From the NCBI GenBank assembly GCA_038237805.1, contig JBBRYI010000008.1, positions 62,001 through 126,000 of the forward strand: a stretch of 64,000 bases of DNA. The letters run 5' to 3'. The notes below the pieces were generated by a model that searched no databases, was not told where the DNA came from, and was given only the letters and a program-made list of their open reading frames with translations. The position numbers were made by a program, and so were the translations under genes. Numbering within the stretch: the stretch's first letter is position 1; the number at the start of each line of letters is the position of its first letter. Below are positions 43,152 through 51,895 of this stretch, in pieces. The stretch is from JBBQFI01 sp038237805. GTDB taxonomy: Bacteria; Verrucomicrobiota; Verrucomicrobiia; Chthoniobacterales; UBA10450.

Positions 43152-44908
43152 ACCGAGGGAATTTTCTCGCGGAACTGAAACGACGAAACGTTTACAAAGT
43201 TGCAGTCGCCTACGCGGTCATCGCGTGGCTGTTGATTCAGGCGGGATCGATTCTGTTTCCGACATTCGAGGCACCGGATTGGGTGATGAAGGTATTTGTC
43301 ACGATCGTCGCCGCCGGTTTCGTAATCGCCCTGCTCATTGCCTGGGCGTTCGAGATGACACCGGAGGGAATGAAGCGCACGGAGAATGTTCCGCCTAACG
43401 AGTTCAATCCGCAGTGGAGCAGACGCAAATTCGCGACACTAATTGTTGGCGTAGCTTTACTGGCTGCAGCGCTGCTCATCTTCCAGCTTTGGCGCAGCTG
43501 GGCTTCCGAAAAATCGATTGCGGTCCTGCCCTTCGATAATTTGAGTCGCGATCCGGAGAACGCCTATTTCGCAGAGGGCGTACAAGATGAAATTCTGACG
43601 CGTCTGGCGAAGGTCGCCGATCTGAAAGTGATTTCGCGCACCTCGACTCAAAGCTTCAAAAGCGCTCCAAAAGATTTGCCGCAAATCGCGAAGCAGCTCG
43701 GAGTCGCACACATTCTTGAAGGCAGCGTGCAAAAACAAGGCGAGCGCGTGCGAGTAAATGTGCAGCTCATCAGAGCGGCGACCGATGCGCATTTATGGGG
43801 CGAAAGTTTTGACCGAAACCTGGTCGACATTTTCGCCGTCGAAAGCGAGATCGCGAAAAACATCGCCGATAAATTGCGCGCGAAACTTACAGGATCGGAA
43901 GCGCAGGCGATGGGGGCGCGGCCGACCGAGAATGGTGAAGCCTATCAACTTTACCTCAAGGGCAGATTTTTTTGGAACAAACGCACGGCGAAAGATTTCA
44001 ATACTGCGCTCGTTTATTTTCAGCAAGCCATCGATAAAGATCCTGGGTTTGCCCTCGCCTATGCGGGTTTAGCCGACACGTATGTCCTGCTCTCCGGTTT
44101 TGCCGCGGCAAGTCCAAAAGAGAGTCTGCCCAAAGCAAAGGCAGCTGCAATAAGAGCGTTGGAATTGGACAGCACACTCGGCGAGGCGCACACCTCACTG
44201 GGTCAGGCAGTCTCTGCCTACGATTTCGATTTCGTAAGAGCGGATCGCGAATTCCGGCGCGGGATCGAGCTCAGCCCCAACTACGCGACCGGTCATCAAT
44301 GGTATGCGGAAAGCGGACTGGCTGCTCTCGGTCACTTCGATGAAGCGATCGCGGAAATGAAGCGCGCGCTCGAGCTCGATCCGCTGTCGGTCATCATCAA
44401 CGCCGATGTCGGGACTGTTTTGTGCACAGCGGGCCGATACGATGAGGCGATCGAACAGCTCCGGAAAACTTTGGAGATGGACCCGGACTTTTATTACGCG
44501 CACTGGAATCTCGGCCAGGCGCTGGAATTAAAAGGCCGCACGGAAGAAGCGATCGCAGAATATCAAAAAGCAGCCACCCTCAACGACGATCCATTGCCGC
44601 TCGCTTTGCTCGGGCGTCTCTATGGCCGCATGGGACGAAAAGATGAAGCGCTCAAGATTCTGGAGCGGTTGCAGGAAATCGCGAAGGACCGATACGTCTC
44701 GCGCTACAATTTCGCTATCGTCCAAATGGGGTTGGGTCACAACGACGAAGCCATTCGTCTGCTCGAAGAAGCCTACGAAGATCACAACGGATACGACATC
44801 GCTTACATCAAAACCGATCGGCTCCTCAATCCGCTGCACGGCGAGCCGCGTTTCCAGGCGCTCGTTGCCAAAGTGTTCGCACCGAAGGACGGTAAGCCTT
44901 CGCCGTGA
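43148..44908 (+). CDS. Membrane TolB-like - TPR protein without cyclase domain, copy 4
   Basis: 586 residues from the ATG at 43148, which overlaps the preceding stop. In place of the cyclase there is a 100-residue N-terminal module with two membrane helices: LAELKRRNVYKVAVAYAVIA, then WVMKVFVTIVAAGFVIALLI, ending in FEMTPEGMKRTENVPPNEF. A third helix is at about 98-118 (ATLIVGVALLAAALLIFQLW). A TolB-like domain (KSIAVLPFDNLSRDPENAYF) and TPRs follow. The same N-terminal module occurs in many proteobacterial TolB/TPR proteins. A CCTAACGA copy (43394-43401) is read as PPNE just before helix 3. Confidence 0.88.
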   Translation: MNRGNFLAELKRRNVYKVAVAYAVIAWLLIQAGSILFPTFEAPDWVMKVFVTIVAAGFVIALLIAWAFEMTPEGMKRTENVPPNEFNPQWSRRKFATLIVGVALLAAALLIFQLWRSWASEKSIAVLPFDNLSRDPENAYFAEGVQDEILTRLAKVADLKVISRTSTQSFKSAPKDLPQIAKQLGVAHILEGSVQKQGERVRVNVQLIRAATDAHLWGESFDRNLVDIFAVESEIAKNIADKLRAKLTGSEAQAMGARPTENGEAYQLYLKGRFFWNKRTAKDFNTALVYFQQAIDKDPGFALAYAGLADTYVLLSGFAAASPKESLPKAKAAAIRALELDSTLGEAHTSLGQAVSAYDFDFVRADREFRRGIELSPNYATGHQWYAESGLAALGHFDEAIAEMKRALELDPLSVIINADVGTVLCTAGRYDEAIEQLRKTLEMDPDFYYAHWNLGQALELKGRTEEAIAEYQKAATLNDDPLPLALLGRLYGRMGRKDEALKILERLQEIAKDRYVSRYNFAIVQMGLGHNDEAIRLLEEAYEDHNGYDIAYIKTDRLLNPLHGEPRFQALVAKVFAPKDGKPSP

Positions 44909-46965
44909 ACCTTCCGAATCTTTTCACAGAATTAAAACGACGCAACGTTTACAAAGTTGCGGTCGCTTACGCGATCGTCGCCTGGTTGCTGATTCAAGTC
45001 GCGACGCAGGTCTTTCCGTTTTTCGAAATTCCGAACTGGGCGATTCGTCTCGTCGTCCTGCTTTTAACTCTCGGTTTCCCCATCGCGGTGATTCTGGCCT
45101 GGGCCTTTGAGCTAACACCGCAGGGGATCAAGCGCACGGAAGACGTTTCGCCTAACGAGTCGATCGCGCCTCGAACAGGAAGCAAGTTGAGCGCGATTAT
45201 TATTCTCTTCGCCCTGATCGCAGCGGGTTTGCTCATTTATCAATTCGCCCGGCCGAAGCAGGTCGCGCTGCCTTCGGCTGCCGGCATCGACAGCAAATCG
45301 ATCGCGGTTCTTCCATTCGAAAATCTGAGTTCGGATAAGGAAAACGCATTTTTCGCGCAGGGTATTCAGGATGAAATTATCACGACGCTCTCAAGGATCG
45401 GAGGCCTTCGTGTGATCTCGCGCACCTCCACGGCGCGTTATCAAAGCAAGCCGGAGAATCTGCGGCAGATCGCGCAGGAGTTGAATGCGGCCAACATTCT
45501 GGAGGGCAGCGTGCAGAGATCGCACGATCGCGTGCACATTAACGTGCAACTTATTCAGGCGGACAATGACGCGCATCTGTGGGCGCAAATTTACGATCGG
45601 CAGCTGACTGATATTTTCGGAGTTGAAGGTGAAGTGGCGAAGAGTATTGCCGATTCGCTTAAAGCTACCCTTTCGCCGCAGGAAAAAACTCAGATTGAAA
45701 CCAAGCCAACAGACAACGCCGACGCTTACGTTCTCTACCTGCGTGCCCGCCAATACCAAACGCGGCCCGACACCTTCCTGCAAGATTTCCAGAGCGCCTC
45801 CCAGCTTTTTGAGCAGGCGATTGCGCTCGATCCGAATTTTGCGCTCGCGCACGCGCGGCTCTCCGTGGTGACGAGTAATATTTACCACTGGTTCCAACCA
45901 ACGGAGGCGAACACGCAAAAAGCGCACGCGGAAGCGACGGAGTCGCTGCGCCTGCAGCCGAATCTGGGCGAAGGACACAGCGCCCTCGGGTTGTATTTCT
46001 ATTATGAGGAAGCGGATTACGACAAGGCAGCGCAAGAGTTGGATCTAGCCGCGCGCGCAATTCCGAATGATGGCGATGTTCGCCTTTACATCGCCGCTGT
46101 GTTGCGTCGCCGAGGGAAATGGAACGACGCGCTCGCCGGTTACAAACGCGCAGAGGAAATCGATCCTCGAAATCCAGCTACCCTCTACGATTTCACTCAG
46201 ACGTTTTTCGGACTGCGCGATTGGAACGGCGCGCTCCGCATTTTCGATCGCCTGCTCAAACTCGCTCCTGATTCAATCACCGCGATGATTCAGCGTGGTT
46301 ACATCGAATTTTTTCAGAAGGGCAGCACGGCGCCAATCAAAGCGACGCTCGCGAAAATTCCACCTAACCTTAATCCCGACGGAGCTGTTACCCTTGGCCG
46401 CTGGGATGTGAGCTTGATGGGCCGTGACGTTGCGACCGCGGAAAAAGCGGTGGCCGCCTGCCGTCTCGACGCGGTTCTCTCACAGCAAGGCGTGGCGATT
46501 CCAAAAAGTTACCTGCAGGCATGTATTGATTTGGTCCGCCACGATGACGCACATGCGCAGTTGGAATTCGAAACGGCGCGGCCGGTTTTGGAAAAAAGTG
46601 TCGCTGATAGTCCGCAAGATGGCCAGCGACGCGCGCAACTCGCACTGCTTTACGCATTCATGGGCCGGAAACCGGACGCGCTCCGCGAAGTGCAGCGTGC
46701 GGTCGAATTAAGACCGGTTTCACGAGACGTGATCGATGGCGCCAATGTTCTCGGGTTCCACGCCCTCGTGCTGGCGCGCACGGGCGAAACCGATAAAGCC
46801 ATTTCCGAAATCGAACATCTGCTCACCATTCCATTTGCCGTCGATTATTCTGACGCCAGCATCACCCTTTCAGATTTGCGGACGCGTTCGGAATGGGATC
46901 CGCTCAGGAACGATCCGCGCTTTCAAAAAATCCTCGCTGGTCCGGAGCCGAAGACAATTTACTAA
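44905..46965 (+). CDS. Membrane TolB-like - TPR protein without cyclase domain, copy 5
   Basis: 686 residues from a GTG at 44905, overlapping the preceding TGA as GTGA. It has the same N-terminal module as copy 4 (FTELKRRNVYKVAVAYAIVA; FELTPQGIKRTEDVSPNES), a third helix (AIIILFALIAAGLLIYQF), a TolB-like domain (KSIAVLPFENLSSDKENAFF) and a long TPR region. In the same place as in copy 4, a CCTAACGA copy (45151-45158) is read as SPNES. The TPR region is closest to that of copy 6, not copy 4, which suggests module shuffling. Confidence 0.88.
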   Translation: MNLPNLFTELKRRNVYKVAVAYAIVAWLLIQVATQVFPFFEIPNWAIRLVVLLLTLGFPIAVILAWAFELTPQGIKRTEDVSPNESIAPRTGSKLSAIIILFALIAAGLLIYQFARPKQVALPSAAGIDSKSIAVLPFENLSSDKENAFFAQGIQDEIITTLSRIGGLRVISRTSTARYQSKPENLRQIAQELNAANILEGSVQRSHDRVHINVQLIQADNDAHLWAQIYDRQLTDIFGVEGEVAKSIADSLKATLSPQEKTQIETKPTDNADAYVLYLRARQYQTRPDTFLQDFQSASQLFEQAIALDPNFALAHARLSVVTSNIYHWFQPTEANTQKAHAEATESLRLQPNLGEGHSALGLYFYYEEADYDKAAQELDLAARAIPNDGDVRLYIAAVLRRRGKWNDALAGYKRAEEIDPRNPATLYDFTQTFFGLRDWNGALRIFDRLLKLAPDSITAMIQRGYIEFFQKGSTAPIKATLAKIPPNLNPDGAVTLGRWDVSLMGRDVATAEKAVAACRLDAVLSQQGVAIPKSYLQACIDLVRHDDAHAQLEFETARPVLEKSVADSPQDGQRRAQLALLYAFMGRKPDALREVQRAVELRPVSRDVIDGANVLGFHALVLARTGETDKAISEIEHLLTIPFAVDYSDASITLSDLRTRSEWDPLRNDPRFQKILAGPEPKTIY

Positions 46966-46971
46966 CGGCGC

Positions 46972-49371
46972 ATGCCCGCGGAATCGCCAGCCAATTTCGA
47001 ACTCGAAATTGCGCACGTCCTGTTCATGGACGTGGTCGGTTATTCAAGATTGCTCGTCAACGAGCAGATGGAAATCCTGGACGAATTGAATGGAGTTGTT
47101 CGCGCCACGAAGCAGTTCCAGGGGGCAGACACCGCGGGAAAACTGATCTGTCTGCCAACCGGTGATGGAATGGCTCTGGCGTTCTTTACCAATCCCGAGG
47201 CGCCGGTGAAATGCGCTCTGGAAATCTGCGAAGCGTTGAAAGGCCATACGCGTCTTCATCTGCGCATGGGAATTCACAGCGGGCCAGTCAACCGTATGAC
47301 CGATGTGAACGATCGAACAAACGTAGCGGGCGCCGGAATTAATATCGCGCAGCGCATCATGGATTGCGGTGATGCCGGCCACATATTGCTTTCGCAACGA
47401 GTCGCCGAGGACCTCGCGCAATACAGTCACTGGCGCGACAACTTGCATGATCTTGGAGAATGCGAAGTCAAGCATGGCGTCAAAATTCAGGTGACGAATC
47501 TTTGCACCGACCTCGCGGGCAACTCTGCGCGCCCGACGAAACTTGAGCGGTTACAGGAAGGCAAAGTTGCTCAAGGCGGTGCTGGCGCGCGTCGATCGCC
47601 CATATCGAAGAAGCAAAAGTTTCTTTTGATCGCCGCAGCCGCGGCCGCAATTGTGGGTGCGCTGGTTTCTTTGCTGCTCCCGCATCCCAAGAAGGAGGCC
47701 GTCCGTTTGGTTGCGTCGGCCAAAAGTATCGCGGTGCTTCCATTCAAAAATCTAAGCGTCGAAAAAGAGAATGCTTTTTTTGCTGACGGGTTGCAGGACG
47801 ATCTCCTCACCAGTCTGGCGAAGATCAAGGACCTGATTGTCATCAGTCGCACCAGCGTCATGAAATATCGCGACGCGGAATCGCGTAACATCAAGGACAT
47901 CGCGAACGCCCTCGGCGTGGCCAACGTTCTCGAAGGCAGTGTGCGACGCGTCGGGAATCGCGTTGCCGTCAACGTGCAGTTGATCGATGCGCAACGCGAT
48001 CGGCATTTGTGGGCGAACCGTTACGATCGCACCCTCGCCGACTCGTTAGGTATCGAAGGCGAGCTCGCCACAGAAATTGCGGACGCGTTGCGTGCGACAC
48101 TCACGCCTGAAGAAAAGGTGCGCGTTGTGCAAAAACCAACAGAGAACGCCGATGCCTATGATCTCTATCTGCGGGCGTTACCGTACGAACAAGGCCCGGA
48201 CACTTTGTTGCAGGATTACAAGCGCGCCGAGCAACTTTACACCCAAGCGATCGCGCTCGATCGGAATTTCGCCCTCGCCCACGCGCATCTCGCCTCTACT
48301 TACGCGGAGATTTATCATTTTCATGAGCCGCTCTTGTCGTGGGCGATCAAAGCAAAAAATGCCGCGCAGACCGCGCTCCAGCTTCAACCCGATCTGGGCG
48401 AAGGTCATTTCGCTCTTGGCCAATGCATCTATTGGATCGATGGCGACTACGACGGCGCTCTCGCAGAATTTGCCACGGCCCAGAAACTTTTGCCTAACGA
48501 CGGCCATGTGGGTGTTTTGGTCGCTGCGATCAAACGCCGACAGGGTCGGTGGCAGGAAACGCTCGAAGCGTACGAACGAATCGCAAAAGTCGATCCGCAG
48601 AATCCGAACATTGTGCGCAATCTCGTTTTTACAAATACCGCGATGCGTCGCTGGCCGGAAGCAGCACGCGCCGCCGATCGGTTGCGCGCGATGGCGCCTG
48701 ATTCTGTCGTCGGAAAAATCCAACGCGGCTATGTCGATCTGTTGTGGAAGGGAACAACGGCCGAATTGAAATCGCAGCTTGCGCAAATTCCCGCCAACGT
48801 GGATCCGGACGGCGTTGTCACGGCTTGCCGATGGGAAGCGGCCATGATCGACCGCGATTTCGCCGCCGCGGAACAGGCGCTAAAACGAACTCCGGTCGAC
48901 GCCGTTGATTATCTCAATGGCGGTGCCACACCGAAAAGTTTCCTTGCCGGTTGCATCGCGCTCGCGCGCGGTGATAACGCCGCCGCGAAAAGAAATTTCG
49001 ACGACGCCCGCGTTATTTTCGAAAACGCGGTCAAAGAATCGCCCGACAGCGCGGAGCGACATGCCAATCTCGGTCTGCTTTACGCGTTCACAGGTCGCAA
49101 AGAAGACGCGATTCGCGAAGGGCGGCGTGCGGTCGAGTTGAAACCGGAATCAAAAGACGCTTACGATGGCGCGCTCATGCAAGCTTATCTTGCGTTAATT
49201 TATGCGCGCGTGGGCGAACGCGATCTTTCTCTGCCATTGATCGAGCGCTTGTTAAAAACGCCGGGCGCAGTCGATAGCGCCGATTACAGCATGACTGTGA
49301 ACGATCTGCGTAAACGGTGGGAATGGGACCCGATTCGCACTGACCCGCGGTTTCAAAAGTTAATTCGGTAG
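46972..49371 (+). CDS. Class III nucleotide cyclase - TolB-like - TPR protein, copy 6
   Basis: 799 residues. Cyclase domain at 10-180 with LFMDVVGYS and PTGDG metal ligands. Unlike copies 1-3 it keeps Asn at the catalytic position (GINIAQR). The base-recognition positions are again Leu and Asn. A membrane helix is at about 217-237 (FLLIAAAAAAIVGALVSLLL), then the TolB-like domain (KSIAVLPFKNLSVEKENAFF) and about 500 residues of TPRs that resemble copy 5. The TAG stop lies in the left arm of the perfect hairpin at 49368-49396, so the operon probably terminates there. CCTAACGA copies are at 48043 and 48493. Confidence 0.9.
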   Translation: MPAESPANFELEIAHVLFMDVVGYSRLLVNEQMEILDELNGVVRATKQFQGADTAGKLICLPTGDGMALAFFTNPEAPVKCALEICEALKGHTRLHLRMGIHSGPVNRMTDVNDRTNVAGAGINIAQRIMDCGDAGHILLSQRVAEDLAQYSHWRDNLHDLGECEVKHGVKIQVTNLCTDLAGNSARPTKLERLQEGKVAQGGAGARRSPISKKQKFLLIAAAAAAIVGALVSLLLPHPKKEAVRLVASAKSIAVLPFKNLSVEKENAFFADGLQDDLLTSLAKIKDLIVISRTSVMKYRDAESRNIKDIANALGVANVLEGSVRRVGNRVAVNVQLIDAQRDRHLWANRYDRTLADSLGIEGELATEIADALRATLTPEEKVRVVQKPTENADAYDLYLRALPYEQGPDTLLQDYKRAEQLYTQAIALDRNFALAHAHLASTYAEIYHFHEPLLSWAIKAKNAAQTALQLQPDLGEGHFALGQCIYWIDGDYDGALAEFATAQKLLPNDGHVGVLVAAIKRRQGRWQETLEAYERIAKVDPQNPNIVRNLVFTNTAMRRWPEAARAADRLRAMAPDSVVGKIQRGYVDLLWKGTTAELKSQLAQIPANVDPDGVVTACRWEAAMIDRDFAAAEQALKRTPVDAVDYLNGGATPKSFLAGCIALARGDNAAAKRNFDDARVIFENAVKESPDSAERHANLGLLYAFTGRKEDAIREGRRAVELKPESKDAYDGALMQAYLALIYARVGERDLSLPLIERLLKTPGAVDSADYSMTVNDLRKRWEWDPIRTDPRFQKLIR

Positions 49372-49396
49372 GGCGCGACGGCCCGTCGCGCCCTAC
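49368..49396. terminator. Perfect 13-bp hairpin between convergent genes (repeat F)
   Basis: GTAGGGCGCGACG (49368-49380), loop GCC, CGTCGCGCCCTAC (49384-49396). The left arm contains the TAG stop of the cyclase copy 6 gene, and the TAG of the convergent M50 gene starts at 49397-49399. There is no T-run, so it may act as a transcript-protecting hairpin or Rho-independent-like block in both directions. The sequence style matches short dispersed palindromes. Confidence 0.75.
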
Positions 49397-50242
49397 CTAC
49401 AGAACTTGCTCGCTTTGATTCCGCTGCGGATGCGGAATGCTCTGCAGCTGGACCTGGGCAACGTGCATGAGGAGGACGAGTGCGGCGGCGAGACCGAAAT
49501 ACATCGCGCCCATTGTCCAGCGTTGCACCGGTGCAACTTCAAAGTAGCGCTCCTCTTCCGCCGAGCGTTTGCGGAAGAGCGAAAAGATTCGCGGCAAAGA
49601 CATGACGAGCAAAATCCAAATGATAAAATTCGGATGAGTTAAGCCAAGCCAGGCGAGCAGACCAAAACCGGGCAACCAGAGCCACGGCGAAAGCGCGGTC
49701 ACGATTCGGCCGCCATCGAGCATGCCGACGGGCGCGAGATTGAACAGATTCAAAAAATAACCCATGTAGGCGAGCGCGATAAGTAATGGCCAGTCGAAAT
49801 GAATCCCGGCGACGTGGCAGAGAAGCGCGGCGAGCGAACCAAACATCGGTCCGCCGATTCCGACACACGCTTCCATCCAGGCATTACGCGGCGCTTCTTT
49901 TAAAAGAATAAAGGCGCCGACAAATGGAATAAACATCGGTGCGCTGACTTTGAGTCCGAATTTTTTTGCGACGATGAGGTGGCCGCATTCGTGCAGGAAA
50001 ATGAGAAGCACAAAACCGACAGCGAACTTCCAACCCCAGACCGTCGCATACACGCCGACGGTGATCAGCATCGATCCCCCCGTTTTTAGAAGAATCGGCA
50101 GAATGAATTTTATTTTGCCGAGAAACTTCAGAATCAACACCCCTGCTACGCCAAGCGGGCCCAGAGCTTTTTTCACTTTGCCGCCTGTTGATTCGGGCGG
50201 CGGCGCTAATTGAGTTTCAGTGGAGTCGGAAAGAGGCGGCAT
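49397..50242 (-). CDS. M50-family membrane metalloprotease (site-2-protease-like)
   Basis: 281 residues from the ATG at 50240-50242; a frame to 50299 reaches into repeat B and is less likely. A Pro/Ser-rich N-terminus is followed by membrane helices. The zinc motif HECGH is in VLLIFLHECGHLIVAKKFG, and the second-site motif is NLAPVGMLDGGRIVTALSP with the third-ligand Asp. Five or six hydrophobic segments in all. Site-2 proteases cut membrane-bound anti-sigma factors or pilin-like substrates; the substrate here is not apparent. Confidence 0.88.
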   Translation of the reverse strand: MPPLSDSTETQLAPPPESTGGKVKKALGPLGVAGVLILKFLGKIKFILPILLKTGGSMLITVGVYATVWGWKFAVGFVLLIFLHECGHLIVAKKFGLKVSAPMFIPFVGAFILLKEAPRNAWMEACVGIGGPMFGSLAALLCHVAGIHFDWPLLIALAYMGYFLNLFNLAPVGMLDGGRIVTALSPWLWLPGFGLLAWLGLTHPNFIIWILLVMSLPRIFSLFRKRSAEEERYFEVAPVQRWTMGAMYFGLAAALVLLMHVAQVQLQSIPHPQRNQSEQVL

Positions 50243-50285
50243 CGTGAATTTCGTTCCAGATATCTTACAAGCGTCCCATCTGCCT

Positions 50286-50367
50286 GTCATCCCGAGCACA
50301 GCGAGGGACCTAGCAAAAACGGGACCAAGGATAGATTGAGAGGTTCTTCGCTTCGCTCAGAATGACA
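50286..50367. repeat. Repeat B copy
   Basis: GTCATCCCGAGCACAGCGAG ... TTCGCTTCGCTCAGAATGAC flanks a 30-bp spacer. It lies between the nnr stop and the M50 gene start. Confidence 0.75.
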
Positions 50368-50383
50368 ACGCTGATAAATGAAA

Positions 50384-51895
50384 TCACTCGTTAGGGGACC
50401 ACAGTCGCAAATCGTTGAAAGCAGCGCCTAAATGATCGAGCACATCACGCGGCAAAAGCGATTCTTCGCTTGCTCCATTATTGAAGATGGCAATCTCGGC
50501 CGCGCGTCCACATAACCAGGCCCCGAGTCGCGCCGCATCATAGGGCGACAGTTTCTGCCCGACGAGCGCCGCACAAACGCCGGTAAGCACATCCCCCATT
50601 CCTCCCGTCGCCATGCCCGGATTGCCCGTAGCATTATAACTAAGCGGCAAGCCACGCTGTGCGACGATCGTTCGACTCCCTTTGAACAGCAGCGTCACGG
50701 GAAACTTGCTCGTAAAACGTTTTGCGATTTGCGTGCGCATTTCTTTCTTCGCGCCGAACAATCGCTTCATCTCCCCCGGATGGGGTGTGAGCAGGCGCGG
50801 CCCCTTGCACCGTTTGAGCAGAGCGGTTTTGCCGGAAAGAATGTTGAGTGCATCGGCGTCGACCACCATCGGTTGTCGCGCGGATTGGATGAGCTGAAGG
50901 ATTTCATCGGTGCGGTCTTTGCCAAGGCCGGGGCCAACTCCCCATGCGTCGATCGACTCGTTAGGCAAATCGCGATACGATAGAACCGGTTTGACCATCG
51001 CTTCCGGCGGCGCGGCGGACGCAACAATTTCGTAAATTTCCTCCGCTACAAAAATTTCCACCAAACCGGCGCCGGCCCGCAGCGCGCCCTCCGAGCACAT
51101 GATTGCGGCGCCGGTAAATCCCCTCGATCCAGCGACGATGCCGACGCGACCAAATTGATTCTTGTAAGCGTCGTAATTCCGTCGCCGTAACAACGACTGG
51201 AGAGACAATGACGAAGCTACGATTTCGTTTGCGGTTTTTTGCGGAGCCTGCAGTTCCGAGAGCGGAACGATTTCAAGGCGACCGACAAAGTTCGTCGCAC
51301 GATCAGCGAGTAACGCATGTTTTGCGAAACCGATCGAGACCGTAAAATCCGCGACGATGCAATCGCGATCTGCTTTTCCGGAATCGCTATCGATTCCCGT
51401 CGGGAGGTCGACGGCAAAGACGTAAGCGTTTTCATCGCGACGCAGGCGATTGATTTCGCGGCATGCCTTGCGAATCGGTTCCCGCAGCGGCGGCTTAGCG
51501 CCGAGACCAAGCAAGCCATCGAGAATGACCAAATGTGGGAGCGACCTTAGCGCCGCGATTGTCGGGGCACTAAGGCCCCTCCCACTTTCAAGCTTGCGCA
51601 GAACGGCGAGTTTCTTCCGCATCAAATCACCGGAATCTTTTTCCTCGAAAGAAAGGCGCATTTCCACCTGCCACTGCATTTGTTGCAGCAGGGCACCCGC
51701 GACCAATGCATCGCCTGCGTTGTTGCCTTTGCCGGCGAAAACAATGCATCGTCCAGGTTTCGGAAAAAAACGCGTGACCGCACGCGCGATACCGGCGCCC
51801 GCTTTATCCATCAGCGTTTCCGCCGTGACGCCGCGATCAAACGCGGCCTTTTCCACCGCGCGCATCTGCGCCACCGTCAGAATCGGTGAGTCCAA
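50384..51895 (-). CDS. nnr: Bifunctional NAD(P)H-hydrate epimerase/dehydratase with repeat-derived insertion
   Basis: 503 residues from a TTG at 51893-51895, directly after the amidase TGA; this start gives the usual LTVAQMRAVEKAAF opening. It repairs hydrated NADH/NADPH. The N-terminal epimerase domain (1-220) has FAGKGNNAGDALVAGALL and AVDLPTGIDSDSG. The C-terminal ADP-dependent dehydratase (230-503) has VGIVAGSRGFTGAA, VDADALNILSG, LTPHPGEMKRLFG and GNPGMATGGMGDVLTG. Between KLAVLRKL and HLVILDGLLGLG about 20 residues (ESGRGLSAPTIAALRSLP) are encoded by repeat A. The stop codon overlaps a CCTAACGA copy read PNE (50388); another is at 50958. Confidence 0.94.
   Translation of the reverse strand: MDSPILTVAQMRAVEKAAFDRGVTAETLMDKAGAGIARAVTRFFPKPGRCIVFAGKGNNAGDALVAGALLQQMQWQVEMRLSFEEKDSGDLMRKKLAVLRKLESGRGLSAPTIAALRSLPHLVILDGLLGLGAKPPLREPIRKACREINRLRRDENAYVFAVDLPTGIDSDSGKADRDCIVADFTVSIGFAKHALLADRATNFVGRLEIVPLSELQAPQKTANEIVASSLSLQSLLRRRNYDAYKNQFGRVGIVAGSRGFTGAAIMCSEGALRAGAGLVEIFVAEEIYEIVASAAPPEAMVKPVLSYRDLPNESIDAWGVGPGLGKDRTDEILQLIQSARQPMVVDADALNILSGKTALLKRCKGPRLLTPHPGEMKRLFGAKKEMRTQIAKRFTSKFPVTLLFKGSRTIVAQRGLPLSYNATGNPGMATGGMGDVLTGVCAALVGQKLSPYDAARLGAWLCGRAAEIAIFNNGASEESLLPRDVLDHLGAAFNDLRLWSPNE
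51531..51589. repeat. Repeat A copy inside nnr, in frame
   Basis: AAATGTGGGAGCGACCTTAG ... GGGGCACTAAGGCCCCTCCC is the same palindrome as at 27466-27524 (between genes) and 29892-29946 (holA end). In nnr it is read without a stop as E-S-G-R-G-L-S-A-P-T-I-A-A-L-R-S-L-P-H. Confidence 0.88.

Noticed and set aside
35785..49371. Calling the operon a Pycsar antiphage system
   Set aside because: The CNB-cyclase pairing is suggestive, but TolB/TPR sensors, multiple copies and lack of other defence genes make general signalling more likely.
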